Below are positions 12,801 to 23,987 of a DNA stretch of 64,000 bases, piece by piece (within the stretch, counting starts at the first letter, position 1; the number at the start of each line of letters is the position of its first letter). Position numbers and translations under genes: made by a program. The DNA is taken from the NCBI GenBank assembly GCA_025024175.1, contig QCXZ01000137.1, positions 21,266,001 to 21,330,000 on the forward strand. The letters run 5' to 3'. A model generated the notes under the pieces. The model was not told the origin of the DNA and searched no databases. It was given only the letters and a program-made list of their open reading frames with translations. Source of the stretch: Rhyzopertha dominica (Eukaryota; Arthropoda; Insecta; Coleoptera; Bostrichidae).

Positions 12801-15800
12801 TCCTCAAATTTACCTTTGGGTATTGAAAACACAGACATCTTATTGTTATCATAGCCACTTCGGCAAAATGGCCGAACATTTATAATAAATATAACATCAT
12901 GCCATCATTTTATCCTGTTATACCTATTCATGAAGTTTAAGGTAAAACAGTGACAGCTTGTATAATTATTATTAACTTGCAAGCTAAATTAAAATCAGAA
13001 ACACTTTTAGTCACTTTAAAATTTTAGTAACGTACTGTTGAATTGAAAAAACATTGCTTTTTATAATTTAAAAGGTACATAAATGCATGAATTGTTCATA
13101 CAGCAGTAGTAAATTAACTAAGTATTTAGAAGTATTTAGATTGCAGTATTTTTTACAGAAAATGTTAGTGTCTGAACACCAATAAATTCGCTTTATGCTT
13201 AAAGCCAGTTGTTATTGTGCAAATCTTTTTTAGAATCAAGTGCCTTGTTTATTTATTTGTTTTCTGCTTTGAAGGTATTTTCTCGTGAAGGCCACAATCG
13301 CACGGATTACTGTTTAGCGCATTTGTTTACTCATCAAACCTTTATTGATTCTGCAGTGCTAGGCTTAGCGTACATAGCATCACCACGTCCGCATTCTCTA
13401 GGAGGAATCTGCAGTCAGGGTTAATGTCTTTTGTTATTAATTTGCAAATAGGTAGCAATGGTACTAATGCATTGTTGAATGATGAATTGTAATTTAATCT
13501 TTTCTCTTTACCTATTAATTATTTACAGTAAGCTGTAGAATTTGTAAACTAACAGTTGTCCCTTGTTAATTGGTGCAGGTCTTTAGTCGTGAATATAGTC
13601 ATAAGGACTTTTGTTTAGCCCATCTGTTCACTGACTTAAAATTTGAAGGTGGGATATTGGGCTTAGCATATGTTGGTTCTCCACGACGTAATTCTGTTGG
13701 TGGTATTTGTACACCAGGTAAATTGGGTGTGATTAGTTGTTTGTATTGTGCATCCCTTTTTTGATGGGTTACTTTGTGTTTTTATGTCTATTTCATGCAT
13801 TGTTTTGCTCCTTGTTTATGCAGTGCAGATTTAAAGTTTCCTCCCTCCCATGTTAAGTTTTGAACAAGTTAGAAGGTTCTAATAAAATGCAGGTAATCAC
13901 ATTGAAAAATGGCTTCTTTACACATGCTATGTTTTTTCAATTTCTAATGTTATGAGGCTTCCAAATGTTACAGTGAAGCTGTAACTGTAAAAACCAGGGT
14001 TTGTTCTGGTGGCCGTCAGCACAGTTTTACAGGGTTGTGGGTTTCAAATGCGTAAAATTAAAAACCCAATACTAATCTGTCACAGATCTCCAATCTGCCC
14101 CACTATTTATTTTGTGATAATGATATCATCAAAAAGCAGAAAAGAGAAACTGATGCTTAATAAAATATATTATATAATAAATTAATTTGGATACAGCAGG
14201 TAGTGGTGCAATTATTATTATATTCCAAAATGTAAGTAGATATTCTGAATGAACAAGAAGTTATAATGATAAACAACACATTAATCGTAACCTCTCCATA
14301 TATGTACATATATTGGTTTCACACTGATTATATCATATGCAACGACAATGCTATTCCTTTAAGAAAATCATGAAATATTGCTGATATTATTCAAATAGAC
14401 AAAGAAAGTAATGCTATCAGGAATCATTCATACAAATTTTTATTTTGAATTCTGAATAAAATTGACAACAATTATGCAAATCAGTCTCATGTAATATTCT
14501 TGAGTTTCGTAACTATCAGCATTGAATTGCTATTAACCATAGTTATACAAAAAAAAAGAGAAAAATACAAATTAAACCTGACTTATCTGTTTGCATCCTG
14601 ATGGCTTGTAAATTCCGCAAGAGCAACCCCAGGTCCACAAGAAGGCAGGATTCCAAGGTTACCACACTATTATCAGATGTAGAGTTGAGTGCCGGAACTG
14701 TCCATAGACATGGTACTCGGAAGATGTAGTAAGCTGGTACAAAGTTAAGGATAATAGCGTACACGTGAAATAGGTACTGGTTTAAGGGAAATGCAACTAC
14801 GTGGATACGTAAATATGCTGCACAAACCTTTATCATTTAGCTCCTATAGAAGGTGAACGCCGCGTTTGGATGAAAAAAACCGTTGAATGGCTGAGCTATG
14901 TGCAGATCTTAAAATCCACAATTTGCGATATTCCTCTCAACTTGGAATACAAATTAAGTACTTTCAAAATCGAATAGGAAACAGAGAAGCCCTTGGCTGT
15001 TCCAAGTTAGCTTCACCAGATCTGACCACATACTCTTAAGAACTGGCATACAGTCGAGCAATAAAAGATAAAACGGTTAAGGCCAGAAAAGGAATGTGAC
15101 AAAAGACCCAACCAACTGATAAAACTGTTCTGCATGGGAAAATATTTACGCTAAATGAAACAGATTTATGAAGATGAATAAAGTTTTGTACAGACAATTC
15201 TTAATTAAATAATTAAATGTAACAAAGCCTTCTCAGATTTAAATCCTCATAATGTCATAACTTTAGATTGGATTATTGATTTCAACGTGATTATGGAAAC
15301 AATGAAAGTGGATTTTAAATGGTGTAACATGACAGCTATACTAACCACATTTTATCTGAACCTTCTAACTTAACACATTCAAAGTTAACAGAGGTGAGAC
15401 TTTAGATACATGTGACATAATTTTGTTACACATATTTTCACTGTGTTTATATAGTAGAACCATTTGTGGCAGTTACTGATTATTTTTTTATCTTATTGTT
15501 TTGTATCTTTACCTGATTTTCCTACTTTGCTTGGGGATACTTTTTCTAAAATGCTTTGTCTGTTCAAGTTTTTGGTTTTAAGATCATAACGTTCTATTAA
15601 TTCCTTTTCAGAATATTTCAAAAATGGGTATACTCTATATCTGAACTCGGGGTTGAGTTCAAGTCGAAATCATTATGGCCAGCGTGTGATTACTCGTGAA
15701 GCTGACCTTGTAACTGCCCATGAATTTGGGCATAACTGGGGATCTGAACATGATCCGGATATACCAGAATGCTCTCCGAGTGCTAGCCAGGGAGGCTCGT

Positions 15801-18800
15801 ACCTCATGTACACATACTCAGTTAGTGGGTACGACGTGAATAACAAAGTAAGTGCTTGATCATTGCTACTATAACAAAGGGGTCGAGTTAACAATGTGCA
15901 AAAAGCCCTAGTGATGTACCACGATATAGGGGATTCACTAAGCCGAATTGGTCAGTAATAAGCATCTATGTTAGAATTAACAAAAATAGTACAAATTAAA
16001 TTATCTGGAATTAAGTGCTTAACAAAATAAAAATATTTACAAAGTTGGTGCATTTTTGGTTATAGTAGTAGTGTGGTAGGGACTAATTTCGCTATTTTAA
16101 ATGGAACATCCTGCATATATTTTTGGATTTGTCATAAAATATAGATATTAGTTTATTAATATTACATTAGGCCTTTCGCATCATTTGCAAGGCCACCTTT
16201 GCTGATTATCTAAATGTTTTAGCCAGTGAGGATTCAGTGTACTATATTAATGGCAGTTACGTAAAAAGAACAATCATAAATGTTGTTTTATTCCTCAAGT
16301 TCAGATGGAGCTGATCTGCTAATTTATGAATGGCTCTAAAGGTCCGCAACATCCAATTCTTGTAGTTCAGTTGAATGTGATAGGTATACTTATTTGTCTC
16401 GTTCTTAAATGTGGATTTTGGATAGCAGTAGAAGCTACCAAAACTTGATTTTCATTGTGCATTGTTTATTTTGTGCATTACTTTTTCTCACATCTAACAT
16501 GGCCAGTTCTATCTTTCAAATGCTCAAATACCGCTGTGTTAGCATGCTTGCGCTCAGGAAAACTTCGGGTGTACACCCTGGAAACGAGCAGGCGATTTTT
16601 TCTGCTAACGTCAGGATATAAATCATTAACACTTCTTTACAAAACATTTGTACATTTTTAAATGAAAACCATGTCATCCACTAAAACTAGTGTTGTTATT
16701 TTGACAACTGACTTTTTTTAAGAATAACTAAATATCTCAGAAATTAACAGTAATACCAGTATCGACAATCTGTATCATTAGAAGGATTTTTATTTCTGCA
16801 TCTAACTGCAGGAGGATAATAAACATGGCATCCTATCAAAGAAGAGCAATTTTTGTTTCAATTACCAAAAATTGGGATTCATAAAGAGTATTAAAATTAA
16901 AACGGATTTATCAATGTAATATTGTCACAATACTCAGACTCAGGTTGTGCGCCATTGTGCTAGAGATTACCTGAATAACCTGAAACAAAGAAGTAGGGGC
17001 GAAGGCAGGAGAGATACGACTTAGGTTCAAAACAAATATTTATTAAAAAGAGATCTGTAAAACAAGTAACATAAAACAAACAATAATAATTGTAGCACAC
17101 AGAAACATATTAGAATGACAATTAAATATTTTACCTTGTTACTTACATTGTGCTAGGAGGCCTAGCTCCTGCCAGAGGGACGTTTTACATTGTGCAGTAC
17201 TCTAAGTTATTCGCCAGTTATTCATGATTTATTTATCGATATCTGCAAGTGATTGCCTATTATTTCCAGAAATGAGTAGTGAAAACCGTATCCCTCTAGC
17301 TATTTTCGTTTCGAAAATATTCAAAATGGTGCAACACTGTAAAGATAAAAATTAAAAAAAAATTACAAATAGTGTAATATTAATAAACTAATATTTATTT
17401 TTTACAACAAATAGAAAAATGCAATAATACACAGGGTGTTCCGTTTAAAATAACGATATCAGTGCCCACTGTTTTTAATTTTTTAGCACTTAATTCTAGC
17501 TACTTTCATTTGAACCACCCTGTATAAACAGTATTTACTCATTACCTAAAAATGTTATTATTATTTATTATGGCATTTTAGCGTTTTTCACCATGCAGCC
17601 TGCGTTCCATAAGAAAGGTTTTACAAGCAAAATCAGGCAGGTGTTTCTCAGAACCAGAAGAAAGCTTCTGTGGTAATTTGAGGGTTGAAGGTGATGAAGA
17701 ATGTGATGCGGGATTACTTGGTACAGAAGATAACGATGCTTGCTGTGATAAAGAGTGTAAACTAAGAAGAAATCAAGGTGCAGTGTGCAGGTAAATAAGT
17801 TATTTACTACCACAGATATCAACATTTCCATAATCGTAGTCTCTTAAGTTAAAAAAATTGCATTATCAAGATTTATATAATATATTGTATAGATCACTAG
17901 CTTAAGTGATGGCTGTACAAATATTTAAAATATCACCCTTGCTGCCTTTAAATGATTCAATTAGGTAGCTTGGAAACAAGTTGATTGAACGTATGTGCTT
18001 TGTCTCACTTGCTTTATTAGATAAATAAATTGAACAAAAAAGGTATTTACCAAATAAAATGCATGCAGTGTGACATGATATACATAGACCAACCAGGTAG
18101 AGCTATTAAAAGTAGAGTTATAGTACATGTTGTGAGTATAAATTCAAACAAAAACACAACAGGTTTTGCTGACCATTGCATAAAAAATAACCATTACGTA
18201 GATGAAAACGACGTCAAAGTTTTACATTGTGAAAGGAAAGGTAAAAAACTGAACCTTTTAGAACTTTCGGAAATTAAAAAGCTCAGCATCAGAAAAAACA
18301 TTTGGCAAATACACAACTAGGAATTCCCTCGTCCAGTACGCCTTTGATATTGCCAAAATTATAAAGTCGGCCTTCAAAACCCATGCGAGAGAAATTTACA
18401 ACTGTACAACCCCTGTAAAAAAGGGGACGTATACAAAATTCTGCACATCTGATTTTAGTATAACGCTGTTATCTCTTTGACAATGACCGTGTGGTTGAAT
18501 CGATCGTATAGTTATCTAATAAATCAAGTGAGACAAAGCACATACGTTCAATCAGCTTGTTTCCAAGCTACCTAATTGATTCGGGATGTTTCACAATGAA
18601 TGCACCTTGGAATCCATTCAACATACTTTAAATGATTTCTGATAATACGTCTATTATGTAGCTTAAGTGGCACCCAGGCTTGACTATAATTTAGATAGTG
18701 TGTGGCAGTAAGCTGTGTGGTACATTGTCAGTTGGTATTGATTCATTTGAAAATGCCTGAAATAGGATATTGTTGTATAAATAAGTGTACTAATCAGAAA

Positions 18801-21800
18801 AGGATTATCCTAATGGATTCAGTCTGTCAATTTAGCATAAGCAAAAGAAGATTTGTAAGTGTTTAAAAATAAGTGATTTTTCACTTTAAATTTAAAGGAC
18901 ATCCGTCTCTTGCTTTTTTCACTTTGGAATGCTTTTTCGTTTTGTTGATGGCAAGAAATCCAATACTGCTAGTCATCTGCCTTACATTTCAACGATTTTT
19001 CCCATGTGACTAGTTATATCAGTAATAAAGTATGATCAGTAAAGTCAGATTACTATTTTTAATAATTTCTATTTTTGCAAACCAGTAAGCACATAATACT
19101 ATTTCAATAACAAGTATTATTAACTAATTAATAATATTTAGTGGTGCGTACACACCGTTCATTCCAATCAAACGAAGTTTTTTGCTAACGTCTTTCATCA
19201 ACCCCGCACCACTCTCTTGAGCCACTTCTTTGCTAATTTTTTTTTAATAATTCTTTTAAAAGAATTCAAATTTTTAGCTGGCATTTTTCGAGCAGCGTAT
19301 TTATGTTTTCCACAGGCCCTGCCTGGGGAACATTAGGAGCATTGTTGTTTTTTATATAAAATCGGTATTTTTACTTTTTAGAAATTCTATGTTTTGAGAG
19401 GCATAGTGGCATGTTGCTAAGTCTGGCCAGAACAGCACGTCCTTTTCAGCAATAAAGAGAAGTAGTCGCTTCTTAATGCATTTCCTTAAATAAACGTCTT
19501 TATTCATAGTGCCTTGAAAAATGAAAGGTTCCGAGACATTCCCACATTCATCAATTGCTTGCCATAATAAAAACTTCTCGAAAAAATTTTTTTTTAGACT
19601 TAATCTTCATTTCAAGGGGTATTTCATTTTCATTACTACAACGATAGAATTTTGTACCTGGGATGTCATTAGGGTCACAGGCGATATAGGTTTCATCACC
19701 TATAACGATAATTTTCCGGGATTTCTTGGTTGCTCGTTTTTCCACAATTTGTTGACGGGCTGTTTTTGCTCTCAATTTTTGGGCAGGTGTAGTGAGGAAC
19801 AATCTTACATTTCCGTGCTTTAATCCCTTTCTTTCCCTTTCAGTTCATATAAATACGACTGGGATATATTCAGTTTTGCAGCAGCTATGTGTTCAGACGT
19901 CAGTGGATCGAATTTGAAGATCTTCTTTATGGAAGCGCATAGTATTTGTGTTGTTTTCTTTCCAGGACGTCCAGTAATTTTCTTGTAATTCATATTCCCA
20001 TTCGTTCACACCTCAATATAATGTTATACAATGATCTCTTATTGTGGCCCTCCTCAGCAAAGTGCAATACAGTTTAGAACTTGTCTCTGTTGGCAACGTT
20101 TTCGAAGTAGTGGCATACTCCTCTTACAAAGTCTTCCTTTGATTTACATTCCATTTTTTATTCACCGTTGTGCAATGCAACTAAGACGTGTACTCAATAG
20201 TTTGACAACTGTCTAATAAGTGACGTAACAGAGACAGTCGATACGCTTACTAGATTAAGAGAAACAAATTTTAAAAACGGGCCAACTGACTTTACCGATC
20301 ACGCTTTAATTGTTGTAACTGCTAGATACTTATAGCAGACTTCAACAGCAAGAATACGATTATCGGGAGATACCTCTATACCTGGTATGTCAACTTGCCA
20401 CCATTTTCCAACCCAAATGAAAGTAACATTAGATGCTGATTCCTTAGATTGGGACCATCGGGTGTAATTGACATATTATACTATATAATCTGCAAATCGT
20501 ACGGTATGCGTTTGTAGTCAACATAAACTGAAAAACTGTTGTATTTGCCGTTTTATAAAGCTATTAAATACAGATATTTCATTACTTCAGGTATCAAAGG
20601 CAAAATATTTGTTGATATCAAGAAGTTATGCTTCACTAAAAGTAGCAAGATTATGTATTTATAAGCAGCCTCTATACAAATTTATTTTAGGAGGTATGGT
20701 CTGAATCTGGGTGTAGTTTTAAGTAAGTGTATGGCACATTTTAACGTGAATTTACAAGAATATTTAGATGTTAGCTTTTAATTTAATGATTGTAATTCAA
20801 TCCATTACCTTTTTGTAAAAGTTAATCAAAATTCATTCTTTAGAAATTTTACAAATACACATATTATTTTCAGACCTTTAAAATTTGAGTTGTTCCGTTC
20901 TATATATGACAGCTAATTTGTTTTNGTCAGCTTTAAAAAATTTTGTGTTTGAAGTTAAGTCTGCTTGTTTCCAATGTCAGGAGCAATTTTTTATTTAATA
21001 AATGTATAAGATTTAAAAACGTGTTTTACAGCATCACATCTATAACTTTTTATATATTTCCAAATTAACAAAGCAGAGTTGAGTGATCCATACAACAGCA
21101 ATAAAAGTGAAGCTATCTTTGTTTTAGTTGCTCAAGTGGAGACAAATTGTTTATGTTGGGCCCTGCTTGTTTTATACAACATTACATCAACATAATAGTT
21201 TATATGTATTGCTTTGGTGGAAAGTATATTTAGGGGGCATTATAAATGTAATTTATAGTATTTTGAAAAGTGTATTATAATTTTTGTTTGATTTACATGT
21301 GTTTATCTGTATTTTAGTGATAAGAATTCACCATGTTGTCAGAATTGCCAGTACATGCGCAGTGGTGTTAAATGTAGAGAAGCCCAATATGCAACTTGTG
21401 AACAAGAATCTAGATGCACAGGTATCAAGGCCGAGTGTCCACGTAGTCCACCAATGCCAGATGGCACGGACTGCCAGGAAAGGGGAAAATGTAGGGGAGG
21501 AAAATGTACTCCATTCTGTGAAACTCAAGGATTGCAAAGCTGCATGTGTGACATAAGTATGTTCCAATTTTATTTGTAATTAAAAATAATGGTTTTTTTA
21601 ACATAACTTTTACTTTTTAGTTGAAAATGCCTGCAAAAGATGTTGTCGAGTGAGCATTAACGAAACTTGTTCACCAGTTGAACCAGCTGATATTTTACCG
21701 GATGGTACTCCCTGCATTCAAGGATTTTGCAATAAGGTAGAAAAATGCACTTTACTGCCATTACTGTCTTGGAATGTATAAGAATTTAATCAATAACTTG

Positions 21801-23563
21801 ATTATTCATTGAGATATAATGGGTCTCTGTGATAAACTTTTTAAACATTTAAAAAAATGAAATATTTTATCGAATTTTAAATAATGTTGAGATTGAGTAC
21901 TGTAAGCAAGATAATAAAGAGTGGTATGCATAAAATGTAGTATGTACTAATGCTTCTGGAAAAGTATCCACTCTACTTGAAAAGAATACACTTCAGCATA
22001 AAGCTAAATAGGAGTACATACTATTAAACCATAGGAGTGTCATGTCCGGAAATTTTGGCTAAGGTCATTACAACACACCTATTACAGTCAGGGGGAGGAG
22101 GCTATGGTTTAATAAAATACAGAATTAAACATTAATTGTCAATCTAACAATGTTTTCTTAAGAAGGTTTTCTACTGTGGCACTGGAATTCAATCAGCCGC
22201 TTTAAAAAAAATCTATTAAATTTATCATCCTGAAATTAAAAAATTAAGGGAAGAAAATAACATATTTTAATGAGTTCTGCCTCCCCTTTAATCTCTGCGT
22301 CTAATTAATAGCTGTCACATGATATCACAGATTCTGTTATTCAAAGCACAGAATTTGTCTGTTAGTTCATGTGTTTTAAGTTAAAAAAAAATATCAATAT
22401 TTTTCCTAGCACGAGTATGAGTGAGCCTACTAATTATGAAAGGGTACAAACAATTATTGGCCAGAGAAATGTTTCTTTTTTAAAACCAGTTACATATTTT
22501 CAAGTAAATTGCCATAGATAGGCACTGATACTTGTGTTTTGGATACAATACATTAATTTATACCAATATTAAAATCGACCGTTTCCTGAAATCCAGGATG
22601 AACTGCATGCAAAATTCAATTTTCTAATTAAGCAACAAGGCTCCACATCTTGTTTCAATGGCATCATCAAGTAAATAAGTGACAAGCCAGTAAACATTTT
22701 TTCTATTGAATTCCATACACACAATTATTATTCTGTAGCCTGGTATATGATTCATTACACAATGTATAGTAAATAGCTGAATAGTTCATGATATACATCA
22801 TCATTATCTGATTATACACATTTTTTAGGGACTATATAATTTATAAAACATTTGCATTATTGTTTGTAGTTTGGCTTACTTGAAATTTCTCACACATTAA
22901 GTTTGCTAAAACTGAAGTAAATTATACTACTGAACAATCACTTTTAAGGGAATGGCATAAATTAATGGAGTAGGTACTTTTGAAACGAAATATGTTATTT
23001 TATGTATATTGTAGTAAATACTACTTGAGCACAGTAAATGCTTTGTTGGTACAGTAGACCCATCACATGCGAAGTAGATGCTTGAAGAATTCGCATGTAC
23101 TGCGTTAATACATTCTACCCAATGTTCTACTGATGTGTAGTTTGTGCTAACTTTGTGTAGACATTTTTTAACAGTTTTAAAATGAGCCAAAAATATGCCA
23201 AAGCTATCCCTTTCACTGTTTTCATTATAGGGCAATTGTGAAAAAACCATCCAAGATGTAGTGGAACGATTCTGGGACATAATAGAAGATATCAACATAA
23301 ACAAAGTGTTGTTATTTTTACGTGATAACATCGTTGGTACTGTAGTACTAGTAACTGCATTGCTATGGATACCAGCTGGGTGCATCATAGCGTATGTAGA
23401 CCGAAAACGCAGAAGAAAAGACGAAAGGTCGCGAGAATGGGAAAACAAAACAGATCTCATTCATCCTTCTGATCAAAGAAGAATTATTCGAATTCAAGTA
23501 CCTAGACAACGTAACATTCCAGCAGGTACGCATCCCACTGCCACAGCTATCATTCCAGAATAA
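9822..23563 (+). CDS. Tace: ADAM17/TACE-like membrane metalloprotease, with alternative exons 5a/5b
   Basis: Ectodomain sheddase of the ADAM family. Exons: 9822-9882, 9942-10303, 10429-10764, 10824-11018, then either 5a 13275-13419 or 5b 13579-13717, then 15612-15847, 17582-17790, 21318-21556, 21621-21736 and 23231-23563. All junctions are GT-AG and in phase; the product is 743 aa (5a) or 741 aa (5b). Visible: signal peptide ~1-22; prodomain with cysteine switch PKTCGYV (Cys182); furin site RSKR (210-213); zinc motif [12 protein letters not shown] (His403/407/413, Glu404 in 5a numbering) and a downstream Met-turn; Cys-rich disintegrin and membrane-proximal domains; the juxtamembrane stalk [16 protein letters not shown]; one TM helix at ~667-689; a short basic cytoplasmic tail of ~54 residues. 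Tail length and wording are fly-like, unlike vertebrate ADAM17. Introns contain transposon debris but no break in the coding sequence. Confidence 0.97.
13275..13419 (+). other. ADAM17 alternative exon 5a
   Basis: A 145-nt exon (phase 0 in, phase 1 out) starting after ...gctttgaag and ending CAG G|gttaat. It encodes [20 protein letters not shown] and onward, ending GGICSQ. It is a paralogue of exon 5b, has a potential N-glycosylation sequon (NRT) absent from 5b, and two more codons. Its donor (GTTAAT) is weaker than that of 5b (GTAAAT). It encodes the catalytic-domain segment just before the zinc-binding helix. Confidence 0.85.
13579..13717 (+). other. ADAM17 alternative exon 5b
   Basis: A 139-nt exon with the same phases as 5a, encoding [20 protein letters not shown] and onward, ending GGICTP. 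It is closer to the usual ADAM17 wording ([10 protein letters not shown]) than 5a ([10 protein letters not shown]). Only 159 nt separate it from 5a. Joining 5a to 5b shifts the frame and creates a stop at the third codon after the junction (GGT CTT TAG), so the two can only be used one at a time. Confidence 0.87.
17431..17525. repeat. Short MITE with CAGGGTG-type inverted ends
   Basis: An acagggtgttccgttt start and a tttgaaccaccctgt end are imperfect inverted repeats about 90 bp apart in an ADAM17 intron. There is no coding content. It resembles a very small non-autonomous DNA transposon relic. Confidence 0.5.
17954..18583 (+). mobile_element. Penelope-like element fragment (GIY-YIG domain) between inverted repeats
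   Basis: The frame at 18030-18320 reads [20 protein letters not shown], then [10 protein letters not shown] and [14 protein letters not shown]. This is the arrangement of the C-terminal GIY-YIG endonuclease domain of Penelope-like retroelements (KLNLLE...EI is typical). The second half of the usual YIGQTGR is changed to YIDQPGR. About 70 bp on each side (17954-18024 and 18512-18583) are near-perfect inverted copies. Penelope elements can carry terminal repeats in inverted orientation, so this looks like a 5'-truncated copy that kept its C-terminal domain. No reverse transcriptase was seen. It lies in ADAM17 intron 7, same strand as the host gene. Confidence 0.8.
19028..20306 (-). mobile_element. 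Degenerate Tc1/mariner-type transposon
   Basis: The ends AAGTATGATCAGTAAAGTCAG and the complement of CTGACTTTACCGATCACGCTT form ~21-bp inverted repeats flanked by TA. The length is 1279 bp, the usual mariner size. On the minus strand a transposase is recognisable in pieces: an N-terminal HTH-like part from ~19991 (ends in a stop), then [19 protein letters not shown], then [11 protein letters not shown], then [12 protein letters not shown]. These carry the D, D and E catalytic positions, with roughly 37 residues between the second D and the E. At least two frame disruptions and internal stops make it inactive. It sits in ADAM17 intron 7 opposite to the host strand. Confidence 0.88.
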
Positions 23564-23987
23564 TTATTACGTATAAGTTTGCCATAGTATTAAAAAAGTC
23601 TGATGTGTTCCAAGGATTCTTTTTAAATATTTTTATAATTGTGATATGTACAAATATTATTGTTAGGTACATTTGTTAAAAAATACCTCGAGTGTATTAC
23701 TTTTTTGAGTTGTTATCTTTTAATTCAGACATGAAAAATTATGCTTGTTTTATTGGGTTACCAGTAATTAGGCAGAGTACTTAACTGTTTTATTGCATTT
23801 TAATGTTTGTGATATTGTGTTACTAGAAAGTATTTGGTACAGTATATCCTTTAGATACTCACAATACTCTTATTACTTAGAGATCAGGTAATAACTTTAT
23901 AACTCACAAATATAAATATTGAATTCATATAACATGTTGCTTTTTTATTAACCATTTCCATAAGCAAAGCGACATTATAGTGCAGTT

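Noticed and set aside
14540..14900. Segment in an ADAM17 intron with [22 protein letters not shown] reading, reminiscent of a transposase HTH
   Set aside because: Stops are frequent on both sides, and neither terminal repeats nor catalytic blocks were found nearby.
16507..16580. Possible extra ADAM17 exon reading [17 protein letters not shown] before exon 7
   Set aside because: It resembles the start of exon 7 (FSPCSLRSI...) and follows a CCAG, but the required frame is out of phase with exon 6 and the in-phase reading hits a stop. Exon 7 at 17582 already supplies this segment. At best a decayed duplicate exon.
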